From an uncultured Christensenella sp. (GTDB taxonomy: Bacteria > Bacillota > Clostridia > Christensenellales > Pumilibacteraceae): DNA of 17,802 nt. Location: the NCBI GenBank assembly GCA_910577435.1, contig CAJTLV010000015.1, forward strand, positions 1 to 17,802. The letters are read 5' to 3'. A program made the position numbers and the translations under genes. Below, in pieces: positions 7,618-16,342 of this stretch (positions are counted from its first letter, which is position 1; each line of letters opens with the position of its first letter). The notes under the pieces were generated by a model. The model was not told the DNA's origin and did no database searches. It worked only from the letters and a program-made list of their open reading frames with translations.

Positions 7618-9030
7618 TCATCCCAACTGGTTTCTGGTTTTTGTAAGCTCGGATTGGTAGGTCGACGCATAACCGGTTATTACCTCTCTTGCGGTTTTGA
7701 GTCCCGACCAAACGGTGTTAAACTGATCCATAAGCTTATTATACGCGTTTTTATCGTACGTGTAGTAATACGGTCTTGATTTGCCGTATATATCGTCGTC
7801 GGTTTCGTCGTCTACAACGCTTACAAACACCTGCTTGGATTGCGGGTATTGCTTAACGCCCGCAAGCTCGACGTTGTTGATCCAATCGTTTTTAGCCATA
7901 TCCTTAATATTGGGCATTGCCTGACCGAGCTTATAATTATACTTGGCGCAGTCCTCACTGCAAGCAAGGTATTTGGCAAGTCTGACAGCCGCCGCCTTGT
8001 TTTGGGACGCTGCGGAAACGCCGTAGGCGACAGTGCCTATCGGCGCGCACGACCTTGCGCCTTCGGCGTCGCCCTTAGGCGCGGGTATAACGTCGAACTC
8101 GAATGAAAGTCCTTCCCAGAACGTAGCTATATCCCACGGCCCCATCCAAGTAAACAGATACGTATTGGATGCGAATTTGGAGAACGACGAGCCGGAGCTG
8201 GCTTCCGAATATTCGGCGGCGAGTCCTTTTGTGGAAAGATCGGCAACAAACTGAATAGCGTCGATAAAGTTGTCGGTATCTATCGCCGAAGTGGTAGCGC
8301 TGTCGTCGGTGTAGAAGTTGGCGTTGTTGGAATATACCGCCGACTGCACGTCGTAGTACGCAAGCGGTATTACCGTTTCCTTGTCCACTTTAAGCCCTTT
8401 GAAGTTTTCGAGATATGCGGTGAACTCGGTAAACGTCATCGGCTCGGTTGCGGACGGAAGCTCCACGTCGAGATCGTAGTCGTCTATTAGTTTTACCATC
8501 AAGTCCTTGTTGTAGACGAGCGCCAAAGGTCCGAGATCTTTGGGCAAGCCGTAGATCTTATCACCCGTGCCGACCGTTTTGGTAGCCTCGTCGTATCTGA
8601 AAATATCTATGGACTTTTGCCACATTTGATTTATTTCTTCTTCATCGAGATATTTTTCGAAATCGACAAGCCTGCCCGAATCCGCCCATTTTATGTAATC
8701 CCAATCGGGAACGTAAAAAACGTCGGGCAGATTATTGGCGCGGTTTATAAGGTTTTGCGAATACGTGGTAGTGTCGCTTATCGCGTTGTAGAAAACCTTA
8801 ACGTTCGGGTTTTCTTTCATAAACTGGTTTATCATATATTGGAAGTTACGTTGTTCCGCCACACTGCCCCAACCCAAAAAGTCGAGCTGATATTGCTTGT
8901 CGGGATCGAACGCCTCGTATTCTTGACTGCCGAAGTTGTCGCCGACGCCGCAAGCCGTCATTGTAAGGCAGGAAAGCGATAATATTGCCGCAACTGCGAC
9001 TCCGATCGTAGCTCTAAGTGTTTTTTTCAT
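7618..9030 (-). CDS. Sugar-binding lipoprotein of the ABC importer (family 1 SBP)
   Basis: A 470-aa extracellular solute-binding protein that delivers sugar to the permeases. The signal peptide is MKKTLRATIGVAVAAILSLS and the lipobox ends MTAC with the lipidated Cys at residue 27. The mature part has features of bacterial extracellular SBP family 1: LDFLGWGS at the start, NPNVKVFYN, a hinge region near PKDLGPLALVYNKDLMVKL, and ITGYASTYQSEL-type C-terminal helices. Length is typical of CUT1 oligosaccharide binders. AGGAG lies 5 bases before the ATG. It sits between the GH43 lipoprotein and the permeases. Ligand unknown. A beta-galactoside-containing oligosaccharide is inferred from the neighbouring LacZ. 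Confidence 0.93.
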   Translation of the reverse strand: MKKTLRATIGVAVAAILSLSCLTMTACGVGDNFGSQEYEAFDPDKQYQLDFLGWGSVAEQRNFQYMINQFMKENPNVKVFYNAISDTTTYSQNLINRANNLPDVFYVPDWDYIKWADSGRLVDFEKYLDEEEINQMWQKSIDIFRYDEATKTVGTGDKIYGLPKDLGPLALVYNKDLMVKLIDDYDLDVELPSATEPMTFTEFTAYLENFKGLKVDKETVIPLAYYDVQSAVYSNNANFYTDDSATTSAIDTDNFIDAIQFVADLSTKGLAAEYSEASSGSSFSKFASNTYLFTWMGPWDIATFWEGLSFEFDVIPAPKGDAEGARSCAPIGTVAYGVSAASQNKAAAVRLAKYLACSEDCAKYNYKLGQAMPNIKDMAKNDWINNVELAGVKQYPQSKQVFVSVVDDETDDDIYGKSRPYYYTYDKNAYNKLMDQFNTVWSGLKTAREVITGYASTYQSELTKTRNQLG

Positions 9031-9041
9031 AATGTCTCCTA

Positions 9042-11483
9042 TTAAAGTACGGTTATTTTAAGATTGTTGTACCGCGCATTGGTAAAGTTGGAATACAGCC
9101 CGACGTAACCTCTCGTCCTGCCCATATTGCAAGTGGTTTCGAGTACAAGCTTGCCGTCCACATAAAACTCGAGCTTTTTGCCCTGCTTGACAGCCGTAAG
9201 ATGATAAACGGTATCCGAATCCAGAAAGAGTATATCTCGGCACGATTCGTCCGTATACTGATAGTTACCTACCATAATCTCCACCTTATTGTTGTTGACC
9301 ATAAAGTAATAGCCTTGCATCGACTTGTAATTATCGAGATCGAGGTTGAGGAACGAGAAGTTATCCGCCGCTATCACTATACCGCAACTGCCTGTTCCGT
9401 TTTCGCCGTAAAGGTTTATATCGACGTCCACTCGCACGTCCTCAAGCCCGCCGTCGCCGAACGTGACCAAGTACCTTGCCGCAGTATCGCTGTAAAAGCC
9501 GTCGCTGTCCTTATTAAAGAAAGTCGGGTAGTTTATGCCGTATTCGGGATACGTTTTAAGATCGTGCTCGTAAACATAATCTTTAACGTCGAAGTTGCGT
9601 TCGAGATACAGCATATTTATGCGCACGTTGTCGTCGAGAGCGACGACGGTAAGATTGTGCGTGCCGCGATCGAGCGTTACGTCGGCGACTTTGAGCTTTG
9701 CGTATCCGGCTTTATCCGTCGTTCCTATCGTCCACTTATAGATCTTGCCGCCGTCTATCTGTATACCGACGTTCTTGCCGAAGCAACTCGACGGCACTAT
9801 CATATCCAGCCCGTATGTACCAGTCTTATCGGCGAATATTTCATAAGTCGCGTACTGCATAGGCTTCGATAGCAACAGGTCGTAAGAGCCCTTTACCGTC
9901 TCTGCGTCAAGCGCACCGTCTGTTGCGACGAGCGGATCTTCGTCCAGCTCGGACAGCTTTGGCGTATAGCTGTTAGCGGGAATGTTTTCTTGCTTCAACG
10001 TGCGCTTGTCGCTGTCGCCGTGAGCCGTATTATTAAACGTAAGACAGCCTTTATACGAATAGCCGTCGGAATATCCGACCTTGCCGCCGTCGAACTCGCC
10101 TATATCGATTTTCGCCGCTATCTCTTGTTGATCGACCGAAATATTGGCAAGCCCGTTCTTGTACGAGATCATAACCGTATGAATAACGTCCGCGTTCATT
10201 TGACGGTATGTCGCCGCTTTTGCGACTTCCGTATCTTTACCGCCGCTCACCTTACGAACGCTCACGTTCTTGCCGTCGAAGCTCATATATCCGTAATTGT
10301 TGCCGTCGGTATACGAGAACACCATTTTGCCCTCGCCCTTTACGTTATACTCTGCCGTGAACGCATTTTCCGTCGCCTCATCCGAAAGGAGGAAAGCCCC
10401 CTCCTCGATAAGCTCGGTGCTGTCGAAGCATTGATAATCAGCAAGCGCGGGCATAATATTATCCTGCACGCCCGTGTGTTGCATAACTACCTCGTTACCG
10501 TTAAACAAAAGTCTCGAAAGATTGAATCTTCGGCTTTCGACGTTGCTTTCGGTAATAATGTTGTGATATCCCATATACACCGAATCGAGATCGGGACCGA
10601 GCAGGACGCAGCAGTGACCGAGTCCGTGCCAATCTGCGTCAGTGCTTAGCGCAACGTTGTGACCTTGATAAATATTTTCGCCCGACAGTATACTTTCCGC
10701 CGCGTCCTGATACGAATAGTCTACACGGTAGCACCATTGAGTAACGCCGTTACCCGTGTAAAAATAATAGCGCGTACCGTTTCGCGTGATCACTTCCGGA
10801 CCTTCCGTCCAGCCCTCCATAGAGGTATTGGGCAAGGCTGTCGTATCGCCCGTTTCCGTCATAGCATCGTTAAACGGCTTGGCGACGAGACCGCCGGAAG
10901 CTGCGTACAGAAGCACCATTTTGCCGTCTACGTCCATATACAGCGTTCCGTCTATTCTCGAATCGTCCAAGCGTTCGCTTATCACTTCAAACGGGCCTGC
11001 GGGACTTTCGCTTCTGAGTACGTAATGCCCTTTGCCGTTGGAAGATTCAACAAGATAGAAATAACCGTCTAAGTAATATACCTCGCTCGCCCACGCGTCG
11101 AAGGTTTCCGCAATGTCGGGGCCTACAACGTAGCCTTTGGGGTCTACGCCGTTATCGACCTCTTCCCAATTATACAGATCGGTCGAAGTCCAGCCCTTAA
11201 CGCCGTTCGCGTTATAGCGCGTGGAGCACAGCAAGTAATACCGTCCGTCAAAGCGATAAATATAGGGATCGCCTATTCCGTAATCTTTCCACTGATTGGC
11301 AATTCTGTCATCCGAAAATACATTTTCGTAAAGCTCCGGCGCAGCCGCCACGTCTTTTAACAGATTCGACGAAGCTACGGGTATATCGATCGTGATCACG
11401 TCGGTCTTCTGTCCACAAGCTGTAAGCAACGAAAGCGTGAGCATCGCCGCACAAAGCACAGGTACCGCTATTCTCTTTTTCAT
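9042..11483 (-). CDS. Surface GH43-type glycosidase lipoprotein with C-terminal binding domains
   Basis: An 813-aa lipoprotein glycosidase acting outside the cell. The lipobox is LLTAC with Cys23. The five-bladed propeller of clan GH-F (~55-345) shows the three GH43 carboxylates: base Asp72 in GIGDPYIY, pKa-modulating Asp178 in SRIDGTLYMD, and acid Glu227 in WTEGPEVI. The GLGHCCVLLGPD motif carries the conserved propeller His290. After it come a beta-sandwich (~370-495), a galactose-binding/CBM6-35-like domain (~540-628, TYEIFADKTGTYGLDMIVP) and a C-terminal LamG-like jelly-roll (~645-813). Families with this fold cut arabinose, xylose or galactose linkages, and the specificity cannot be fixed here. 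GGAGG lies 6 bases before the ATG, within the final Gly-Gly codons of the preceding gene. Confidence 0.86.
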   Translation of the reverse strand: MKKRIAVPVLCAAMLTLSLLTACGQKTDVITIDIPVASSNLLKDVAAAPELYENVFSDDRIANQWKDYGIGDPYIYRFDGRYYLLCSTRYNANGVKGWTSTDLYNWEEVDNGVDPKGYVVGPDIAETFDAWASEVYYLDGYFYLVESSNGKGHYVLRSESPAGPFEVISERLDDSRIDGTLYMDVDGKMVLLYAASGGLVAKPFNDAMTETGDTTALPNTSMEGWTEGPEVITRNGTRYYFYTGNGVTQWCYRVDYSYQDAAESILSGENIYQGHNVALSTDADWHGLGHCCVLLGPDLDSVYMGYHNIITESNVESRRFNLSRLLFNGNEVVMQHTGVQDNIMPALADYQCFDSTELIEEGAFLLSDEATENAFTAEYNVKGEGKMVFSYTDGNNYGYMSFDGKNVSVRKVSGGKDTEVAKAATYRQMNADVIHTVMISYKNGLANISVDQQEIAAKIDIGEFDGGKVGYSDGYSYKGCLTFNNTAHGDSDKRTLKQENIPANSYTPKLSELDEDPLVATDGALDAETVKGSYDLLLSKPMQYATYEIFADKTGTYGLDMIVPSSCFGKNVGIQIDGGKIYKWTIGTTDKAGYAKLKVADVTLDRGTHNLTVVALDDNVRINMLYLERNFDVKDYVYEHDLKTYPEYGINYPTFFNKDSDGFYSDTAARYLVTFGDGGLEDVRVDVDINLYGENGTGSCGIVIAADNFSFLNLDLDNYKSMQGYYFMVNNNKVEIMVGNYQYTDESCRDILFLDSDTVYHLTAVKQGKKLEFYVDGKLVLETTCNMGRTRGYVGLYSNFTNARYNNLKITVL

Positions 11484-11484
11484 A

Positions 11485-13827
11485 TCAACCTCCGATAGTC
11501 ACTTGTCCGCTTCCGTCGATCTTGATGAACGAAACAGGGTTGTTGAATTCGGGCGTTTGTCCGTTATACTTCAAAATGTCGTTACCGTTCGCGCCGTCAT
11601 TCCAGCACCCGACCGCAACTCCGATCACGTTATCCGCCGATCCGCCGAATACCTCGTATGCAAGTCGAACGTATATCTTGTTCTTATAGAGTATTTCAAA
11701 GCGCTTTTCGGTATCTTCCTCGTACACCACGCTGTTGAGTTCATTCCCGTTTTTGTCGTACGAACGATAGCTTGCAACGGGTTTGCCGGGATATATCGAC
11801 AGGTGATAACAGTCTGCAGACATTTTGTTTTTGCCTACGGTATAATTTGTATCGAGGTAAACGTTGATAGAATGCTGCTGATCGGACATTTCGATCCCCG
11901 ACGTTTTTTGCTCTAACACAAGCATAACGCCATCGCCGTCGCGGTATATCGAGACGTCGTACTTGATCGCGTTCGGGAAGTTCGTATAATTGCCTATCTC
12001 GCCGAGCAACACGGCGTCTTGCGCGAACGCGGGTTCGGTATTGCTCGAAGCCGTAAACGTAGTGGAATCGGTATCCAAACGTATATAGTTGCGCGGATAT
12101 TCGGCTTTGATATATTCGTTTTTGCCGTCGTACATTCCCGCCCACAGGTAGTCGCATTTAATGCCGAAATAAAGTCCTATGATCTCGGTCGGCTGTACGC
12201 CTATATAGGCGTAGTCGATGTCCGCTTCGATATAATAAAGCTCGTTGAGCCTGCCCGACTTGCTCGTAAAGCCGGTTCGCGGCATAGATAGATTGCCGTA
12301 GTTTCTAAACTCGATAAGTCCGTCGTTATACGAAATATTCAAACGGTAGTCGCTACTGTCGCGACGATCGAACGCCGAAGAAGTTTTGGTGTCTATAAAT
12401 AACTCGAAGTTACAGCCCTCGCCGTCCATTTCGGCTGCGGTCTTAAACACGACCTTAAACGACTTATTATCGGCGCTGCGCAATATACGCGCGTCGGCAA
12501 AGCCTACGGACTTGTTCCCGAACGAAACGGTAGAGCCGTAGCTCTCGTCGAGCGCAACTGCGCCTACGTCGGTGCCGCCGTTTATTGTAACGTCGAAAAG
12601 CTCGACGTCGCGCGAGTACGCAATATGGTTGTCCGCCTCGAATCGGAGCGTGTTAACATAGCCGTCGCAAGTCGCCGCCAACGTATACTTTCCGTTATCG
12701 TCGGTGACGGCAGAGTTCTCGCCCAATTTTATTTTGGCATTTTTAATGGGCTTGCCGTCGCGCTCGGTTATGGTTCCGCTGAAAGTCGTGGTGTATGAGC
12801 TATCGCTCTCTTTTAACAGCGACTGATCGTATTCTATCTCCGTCACGTTGATAAACTGCTGTCTGTCGAACGTCTTTTTATAAGTAAGATAACCCTTCTT
12901 TTCAAACGACAAGCCGAACTCCGTCGCGTCATCGAAACTTACTTCGTACTTGCCGTCGCTGTCCGTGTAGCCCGCGACGCCGAGTGGCGATACGACGCTG
13001 ACCAGCGGCAACGGATTGTTATCTATATCGACCACCGTGCCGTGCAACTTTAACGAACGAGGACATTCGTCTATTTTGTAAAACTTGTTGTCCGTATGTA
13101 AGGTGAGATAATTGTCGGGGATTTGGGGATCGACCGCGCCGTGCCAAACGTAGCCGGTGGTGCCCGTTTTGGTAACTCTGGCAAACGCGAACGACGTAGG
13201 CGTATTTTTATTTACGTCCGCACCCAAAACGGTGTACGAAATATACCCCTCGACGTTAAAGCCGTCGTCCTTATCGCGCGTGTTGTTAATCGTGCCGTAG
13301 GGAAAAACTTTGGCGACAAAGCCGGTGAGATACGAATATATTCTCGAAGCGACGGTCATTCTGAACTCGTAATCGTTGGCGGTTCTCGTTCTGCCGCCCG
13401 TGCCGTATGTGGAAACATACAGCTCGACCGAATCGCTTTGCGCTGTGGATATGTTTACGTCCTCGACCGAAAGCGCGGACAAATACTCGTCTTTACACTC
13501 GAACAAAAAGTAGATAGCCGTTTCGCCCTTATATATGGAAACGTAAGTATCTTCGCTCCCGTCTATGTAAACGGCGTGCCTGCCCGATCCGGTCGGAAAG
13601 TCGTATTGACTGTCGCGCACTCCGTCTATCTCAAGTTCCGGCTCGGTGTATATGCCTACATTATCGAACGCACCCTCGCCTTCGCCTCTTGTTCCGTCGA
13701 CTATAACGTCCTCGCCGCCCACATAGTTATAAACGTATTTTTTCTCTGCCGTCGAACACGCAGCAAGCGCAAACAGCAAGACGGTTATGACGACAAAAAC
13801 AAATAGCCTTTTAGTGTTTTTTATCAT
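11485..13827 (-). CDS. Surface lipoprotein with three CBM9-like and two carboxypeptidase-regulatory-like domains
   Basis: A 780-aa lipoprotein. The ATG at 13827 is chosen because GGAG lies 5 bases upstream and it yields a clean signal peptide with lipobox LAAC (Cys24). The frame is open 13 codons further up but without a ribosome binding site. Domains: a CBM9/DOMON-like sandwich (~55-250, ELEIDGVRDSQYDFPTG... and YVSIYKGETAIYFLFECKDE), two CarboxypepD_reg-like beta domains (~260-320 with GTVVDIDNNPLPLVSVVSPL, ~348-410 with GTITERDGKPIKNAKIKLGE), then two more CBM9-like sandwiches (~430-585 and ~600-775). No catalytic motif is seen. Likely role: a cell-surface glycan-binding protein feeding the importer. 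The gap before it (13828-13909) contains a 7-bp inverted repeat. Confidence 0.84.
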   Translation of the reverse strand: MIKNTKRLFVFVVITVLLFALAACSTAEKKYVYNYVGGEDVIVDGTRGEGEGAFDNVGIYTEPELEIDGVRDSQYDFPTGSGRHAVYIDGSEDTYVSIYKGETAIYFLFECKDEYLSALSVEDVNISTAQSDSVELYVSTYGTGGRTRTANDYEFRMTVASRIYSYLTGFVAKVFPYGTINNTRDKDDGFNVEGYISYTVLGADVNKNTPTSFAFARVTKTGTTGYVWHGAVDPQIPDNYLTLHTDNKFYKIDECPRSLKLHGTVVDIDNNPLPLVSVVSPLGVAGYTDSDGKYEVSFDDATEFGLSFEKKGYLTYKKTFDRQQFINVTEIEYDQSLLKESDSSYTTTFSGTITERDGKPIKNAKIKLGENSAVTDDNGKYTLAATCDGYVNTLRFEADNHIAYSRDVELFDVTINGGTDVGAVALDESYGSTVSFGNKSVGFADARILRSADNKSFKVVFKTAAEMDGEGCNFELFIDTKTSSAFDRRDSSDYRLNISYNDGLIEFRNYGNLSMPRTGFTSKSGRLNELYYIEADIDYAYIGVQPTEIIGLYFGIKCDYLWAGMYDGKNEYIKAEYPRNYIRLDTDSTTFTASSNTEPAFAQDAVLLGEIGNYTNFPNAIKYDVSIYRDGDGVMLVLEQKTSGIEMSDQQHSINVYLDTNYTVGKNKMSADCYHLSIYPGKPVASYRSYDKNGNELNSVVYEEDTEKRFEILYKNKIYVRLAYEVFGGSADNVIGVAVGCWNDGANGNDILKYNGQTPEFNNPVSFIKIDGSGQVTIGG

Positions 13828-13869
13828 TATCTCTCCGTTAGTATAAAGCAGAACCGAAAAACTCATTTA

Positions 13870-13908
13870 CGACATTTGCGGTTCATAGTATTACGCCTTT
13901 GAATGTCG
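13870..13908 (-). promoter_or_regulatory. Intercistronic inverted repeat between the first two lipoprotein genes
   Basis: CGACATT (13870-13876) and AATGTCG (13902-13908) form a perfect 7-bp stem with a 25-base loop directly after the stop of the 784-aa gene. A second pair GAACCG/CGGTTC (13851-13856, 13879-13884) overlaps it. There is no strong U tract, so this is more likely an mRNA-processing or stability hairpin than a terminator. The 82-base gap is the longest in the operon. Confidence 0.3.
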
Positions 13909-13909
13909 A

Positions 13910-16264
13910 TTACGTCCTTTTGGAATTGGTTATGCCTTCGCCTAAACTATTCCACAGCTCGGGATGCTCCGCCGTAAACGCATCGTTATCGGCATAATCG
14001 TTTTTGACGATAATGTTGGAGATTGTAAGACTCTGCAAATCCCAAGAATAGAAACGAAAATAACCTTCGTTGTGCGCATTAAAATTCGCACTGAATATAA
14101 CTTGACCATTTACCATTACGGTCTTTTGCCAACCGCAACACATAATTACAACGTGGTAATCGGTGTTATCGTTAAACGTAAAACCGCCGATATCCCAAAC
14201 GTCGACGGGCGTACGCCCGTCGCCTATCCAATCCGTTGTCTTTGCAGTCAAGCCCTGCCCGCTGTTTTTTGTCGGTCTATCGATCGCTATGTTCGAATTT
14301 TCGTCCCATACGCCGAACTGCAACTCAAAGAAACCCCAATCTCCGGCGACAAATCTAAAATCGAACTCGACATACTGACACGTATTGCCTTGACGCAGAC
14401 CGAATGTAACGTTTGCATTCTCGGAAACGGCGCCTTTGGTATATGTAAGCGAACCGTCTGCGGCTTGGGTCATATTTTTAGTAAAGTTATCGCCCTGTAC
14501 CGCGTCTTTCAAATACTTATACACTTGATCTGCCGTAAACGTATCCTCGTCGTTTTGAGATACTGCGCCGCACACGCACGATTTATAATAAGTAGCGCCA
14601 TGCTCGTGATTTTCCGCCGTTTTCAGCGCACCCGCATTCTTCTCTTCTTCGGTAAAGCTGTGATCTTGCTCCACTTCGGTGCCGCAAGCGGAGCATACCG
14701 CAAGGTGCTTTGCGCCTTTGTTTGTAAACTCGTCAAACAAGTGATCGCCCGTGCTCGGAACAATCTCGTCGCTGTAATAATCGTCGCAATACTTGCACGT
14801 ATGCTCGGTAAAGCCGTCGTCCTTACACGTAGGCGGTACTACGTTATCCTCGTACTCGTGCGCGCAAGCGTTGGTTATGCCCGCCGACAGCTCCTCCCAA
14901 AAATCGGGATAGTCGGCTTCCAACGCCGTGCGTTTTTCATTTATATCGATTCCGGTATATTTTCTTAAATACGCGTTCCCGATGACAATGCTACTCATTG
15001 CTTTGCCTTCTATACCGAAATATCCGACAGTAAAATTCGGGTCTTCGATGCGGTAAACTATCTTGTCGTCGATCATAACAACTTTATCGTAGCCGAGACA
15101 CATTATCGCTACGTGATAATCCACGTTATCGTCGATCGTAATTCCGTTTATGGCGGTTTTGTTTACCGTTTGCGCGGCAGAGACTACCCATTGTCTTTTT
15201 ACAAGCGTTATCTGTCCGTTGCCTGCGGTAAGGCGATACAGATTGGAGTCGTCATACGCTCTGAAAATAAGAGAAAGCTCGCCCGCGTCGCCGGAAACAA
15301 CTCTTAAATCGAACTCCCACACCGTGCAGTCGTTGCCGTACTGTTCGCCGAACCACAGTTTTGCCTGCTCGTCTGCCGGCGCAGCGGCGGCTTTCGTATA
15401 CGACATCGAGCCGTCTTCGTTCTGAACAAAACGGTCGTCGCCAATGCCTTTATTTCTGTCTTCTTTCGTAAGTAAGCGACCGATCTTATCCGAATAAATA
15501 TCGCTCTCTGATATTTGCGTATTACCTTCCGCGTCGGAATAAAGATTGCCGCATTCTTCGCACTCCCAATATTCGATGCTCGATTTTGTTGTTTCGGTGC
15601 CTGCCACCGCAGGGTTATGCCCGAGATTGTGTCCGAGCGGGTCGCCTTCGGTAAAAGTAGCGGAAGTAGATATAAAACCGCATACGCACGACTTAAAGTA
15701 CGTTTTGGCGGCCTCGCAATTCGCTTCGTTCTTGAGCGTGTCGTCGTTTTTGATCTCACGGTCGAAAACGTGCGACTGTTGTGCCGATTTCGCTCCGCAC
15801 TCGCATTCCGTATAATGTCCGTTCATCGAAAACTTATAGCCGTTTTCGTCGTAATCATGCGGGATAAGCGCGTCGTGCTCGTCGCACCGCACGCATTTGT
15901 GATAATGCCCACTGTCGTCATACGATAAGATTTCGGCAAAGCTATGTCCTATAGAGTCTGTTTCAGTATCCTTATACGACTCGTCACAGCGCGAACACGC
16001 GTGCAAAGTATAGCCCTTACCTTCACAAGTCGGCGCGACGACGGACACTTGGTAGTCGTGATCCAAAGCGTCCGTTTCCGTGTCGGAAAAAGAATCGCCG
16101 CACTTCGTGCAGGTATGTAGTGTATACCCGCCCTCGACACACGTGGGCGCAATCACTTTGTCAGTGTATGTATGTTCGCAATTCCCCGCGCATCCGACGA
16201 CACCGACGGAAAGACCGAAAGTCAAAGCAACAACCATAAGCCACATCTTGATATTGTTTCTCAT
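13910..16264 (-). CDS. Cys-rich surface lipoprotein with tandem duplicated Cys-block plus jelly-roll modules
   Basis: A 784-aa lipoprotein, first gene of the operon. Signal peptide with lipobox VVGC (Cys25). GGGAG lies ~9 bases before the ATG. Residues 29-110 hold two copies of a Cys-rich repeat (APTCVEGGYTLHTCTKCGDS, then APTCEGKGYTLHACSRCDES), each with paired CxxC cysteines. Further His/Cys blocks extend to ~245. A LamG-like jelly-roll spans ~275-437, then a short helix DFWEELSAGITN (~454-465). The pattern repeats: Cys block ~467-572, jelly-roll ~600-755, helix ELWNSLGEGITN (~769-780). The Cys repeats are common in secreted gut Clostridia proteins and could bind metal or form disulfides; their function is unknown. 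No catalytic residues are recognised. Probable role: surface carbohydrate binding. It has no more than family-level resemblance to known proteins. Confidence 0.82.
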   Translation of the reverse strand: MRNNIKMWLMVVALTFGLSVGVVGCAGNCEHTYTDKVIAPTCVEGGYTLHTCTKCGDSFSDTETDALDHDYQVSVVAPTCEGKGYTLHACSRCDESYKDTETDSIGHSFAEILSYDDSGHYHKCVRCDEHDALIPHDYDENGYKFSMNGHYTECECGAKSAQQSHVFDREIKNDDTLKNEANCEAAKTYFKSCVCGFISTSATFTEGDPLGHNLGHNPAVAGTETTKSSIEYWECEECGNLYSDAEGNTQISESDIYSDKIGRLLTKEDRNKGIGDDRFVQNEDGSMSYTKAAAAPADEQAKLWFGEQYGNDCTVWEFDLRVVSGDAGELSLIFRAYDDSNLYRLTAGNGQITLVKRQWVVSAAQTVNKTAINGITIDDNVDYHVAIMCLGYDKVVMIDDKIVYRIEDPNFTVGYFGIEGKAMSSIVIGNAYLRKYTGIDINEKRTALEADYPDFWEELSAGITNACAHEYEDNVVPPTCKDDGFTEHTCKYCDDYYSDEIVPSTGDHLFDEFTNKGAKHLAVCSACGTEVEQDHSFTEEEKNAGALKTAENHEHGATYYKSCVCGAVSQNDEDTFTADQVYKYLKDAVQGDNFTKNMTQAADGSLTYTKGAVSENANVTFGLRQGNTCQYVEFDFRFVAGDWGFFELQFGVWDENSNIAIDRPTKNSGQGLTAKTTDWIGDGRTPVDVWDIGGFTFNDNTDYHVVIMCCGWQKTVMVNGQVIFSANFNAHNEGYFRFYSWDLQSLTISNIIVKNDYADNDAFTAEHPELWNSLGEGITNSKRT

Positions 16265-16290
16265 TTTTCATCACTCCCATAATGTGTTTT

Positions 16291-16336
16291 ACCGATTGCT
16301 TAGCCAAAAAGTTTCAGCAATCGACAAACTATCGGT
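16291..16336 (-). promoter_or_regulatory. Operon leader inverted repeats (possible operator or RNA switch)
   Basis: The leader downstream of the predicted +1 (~16336) has a perfect 8-bp inverted repeat, CGATTGCT (16293-16300) / AGCAATCG (16316-16323), with a 15-base loop. A second 6-bp pair, ACCGAT (16291-16296) / ATCGGT (16331-16336), shares bases with the first, so the two folds exclude each other in RNA. As DNA, these could be repressor sites at and just after the start of transcription. Confidence 0.45.
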
Positions 16337-16342
16337 TAAATC

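Noticed and set aside
13828..13866. Thirteen-residue N-terminal extension of the 780-aa lipoprotein
   Set aside because: It has no ribosome binding site and would place 13 residues before a normal signal peptide. ATG 13827 has GGAG at good spacing.
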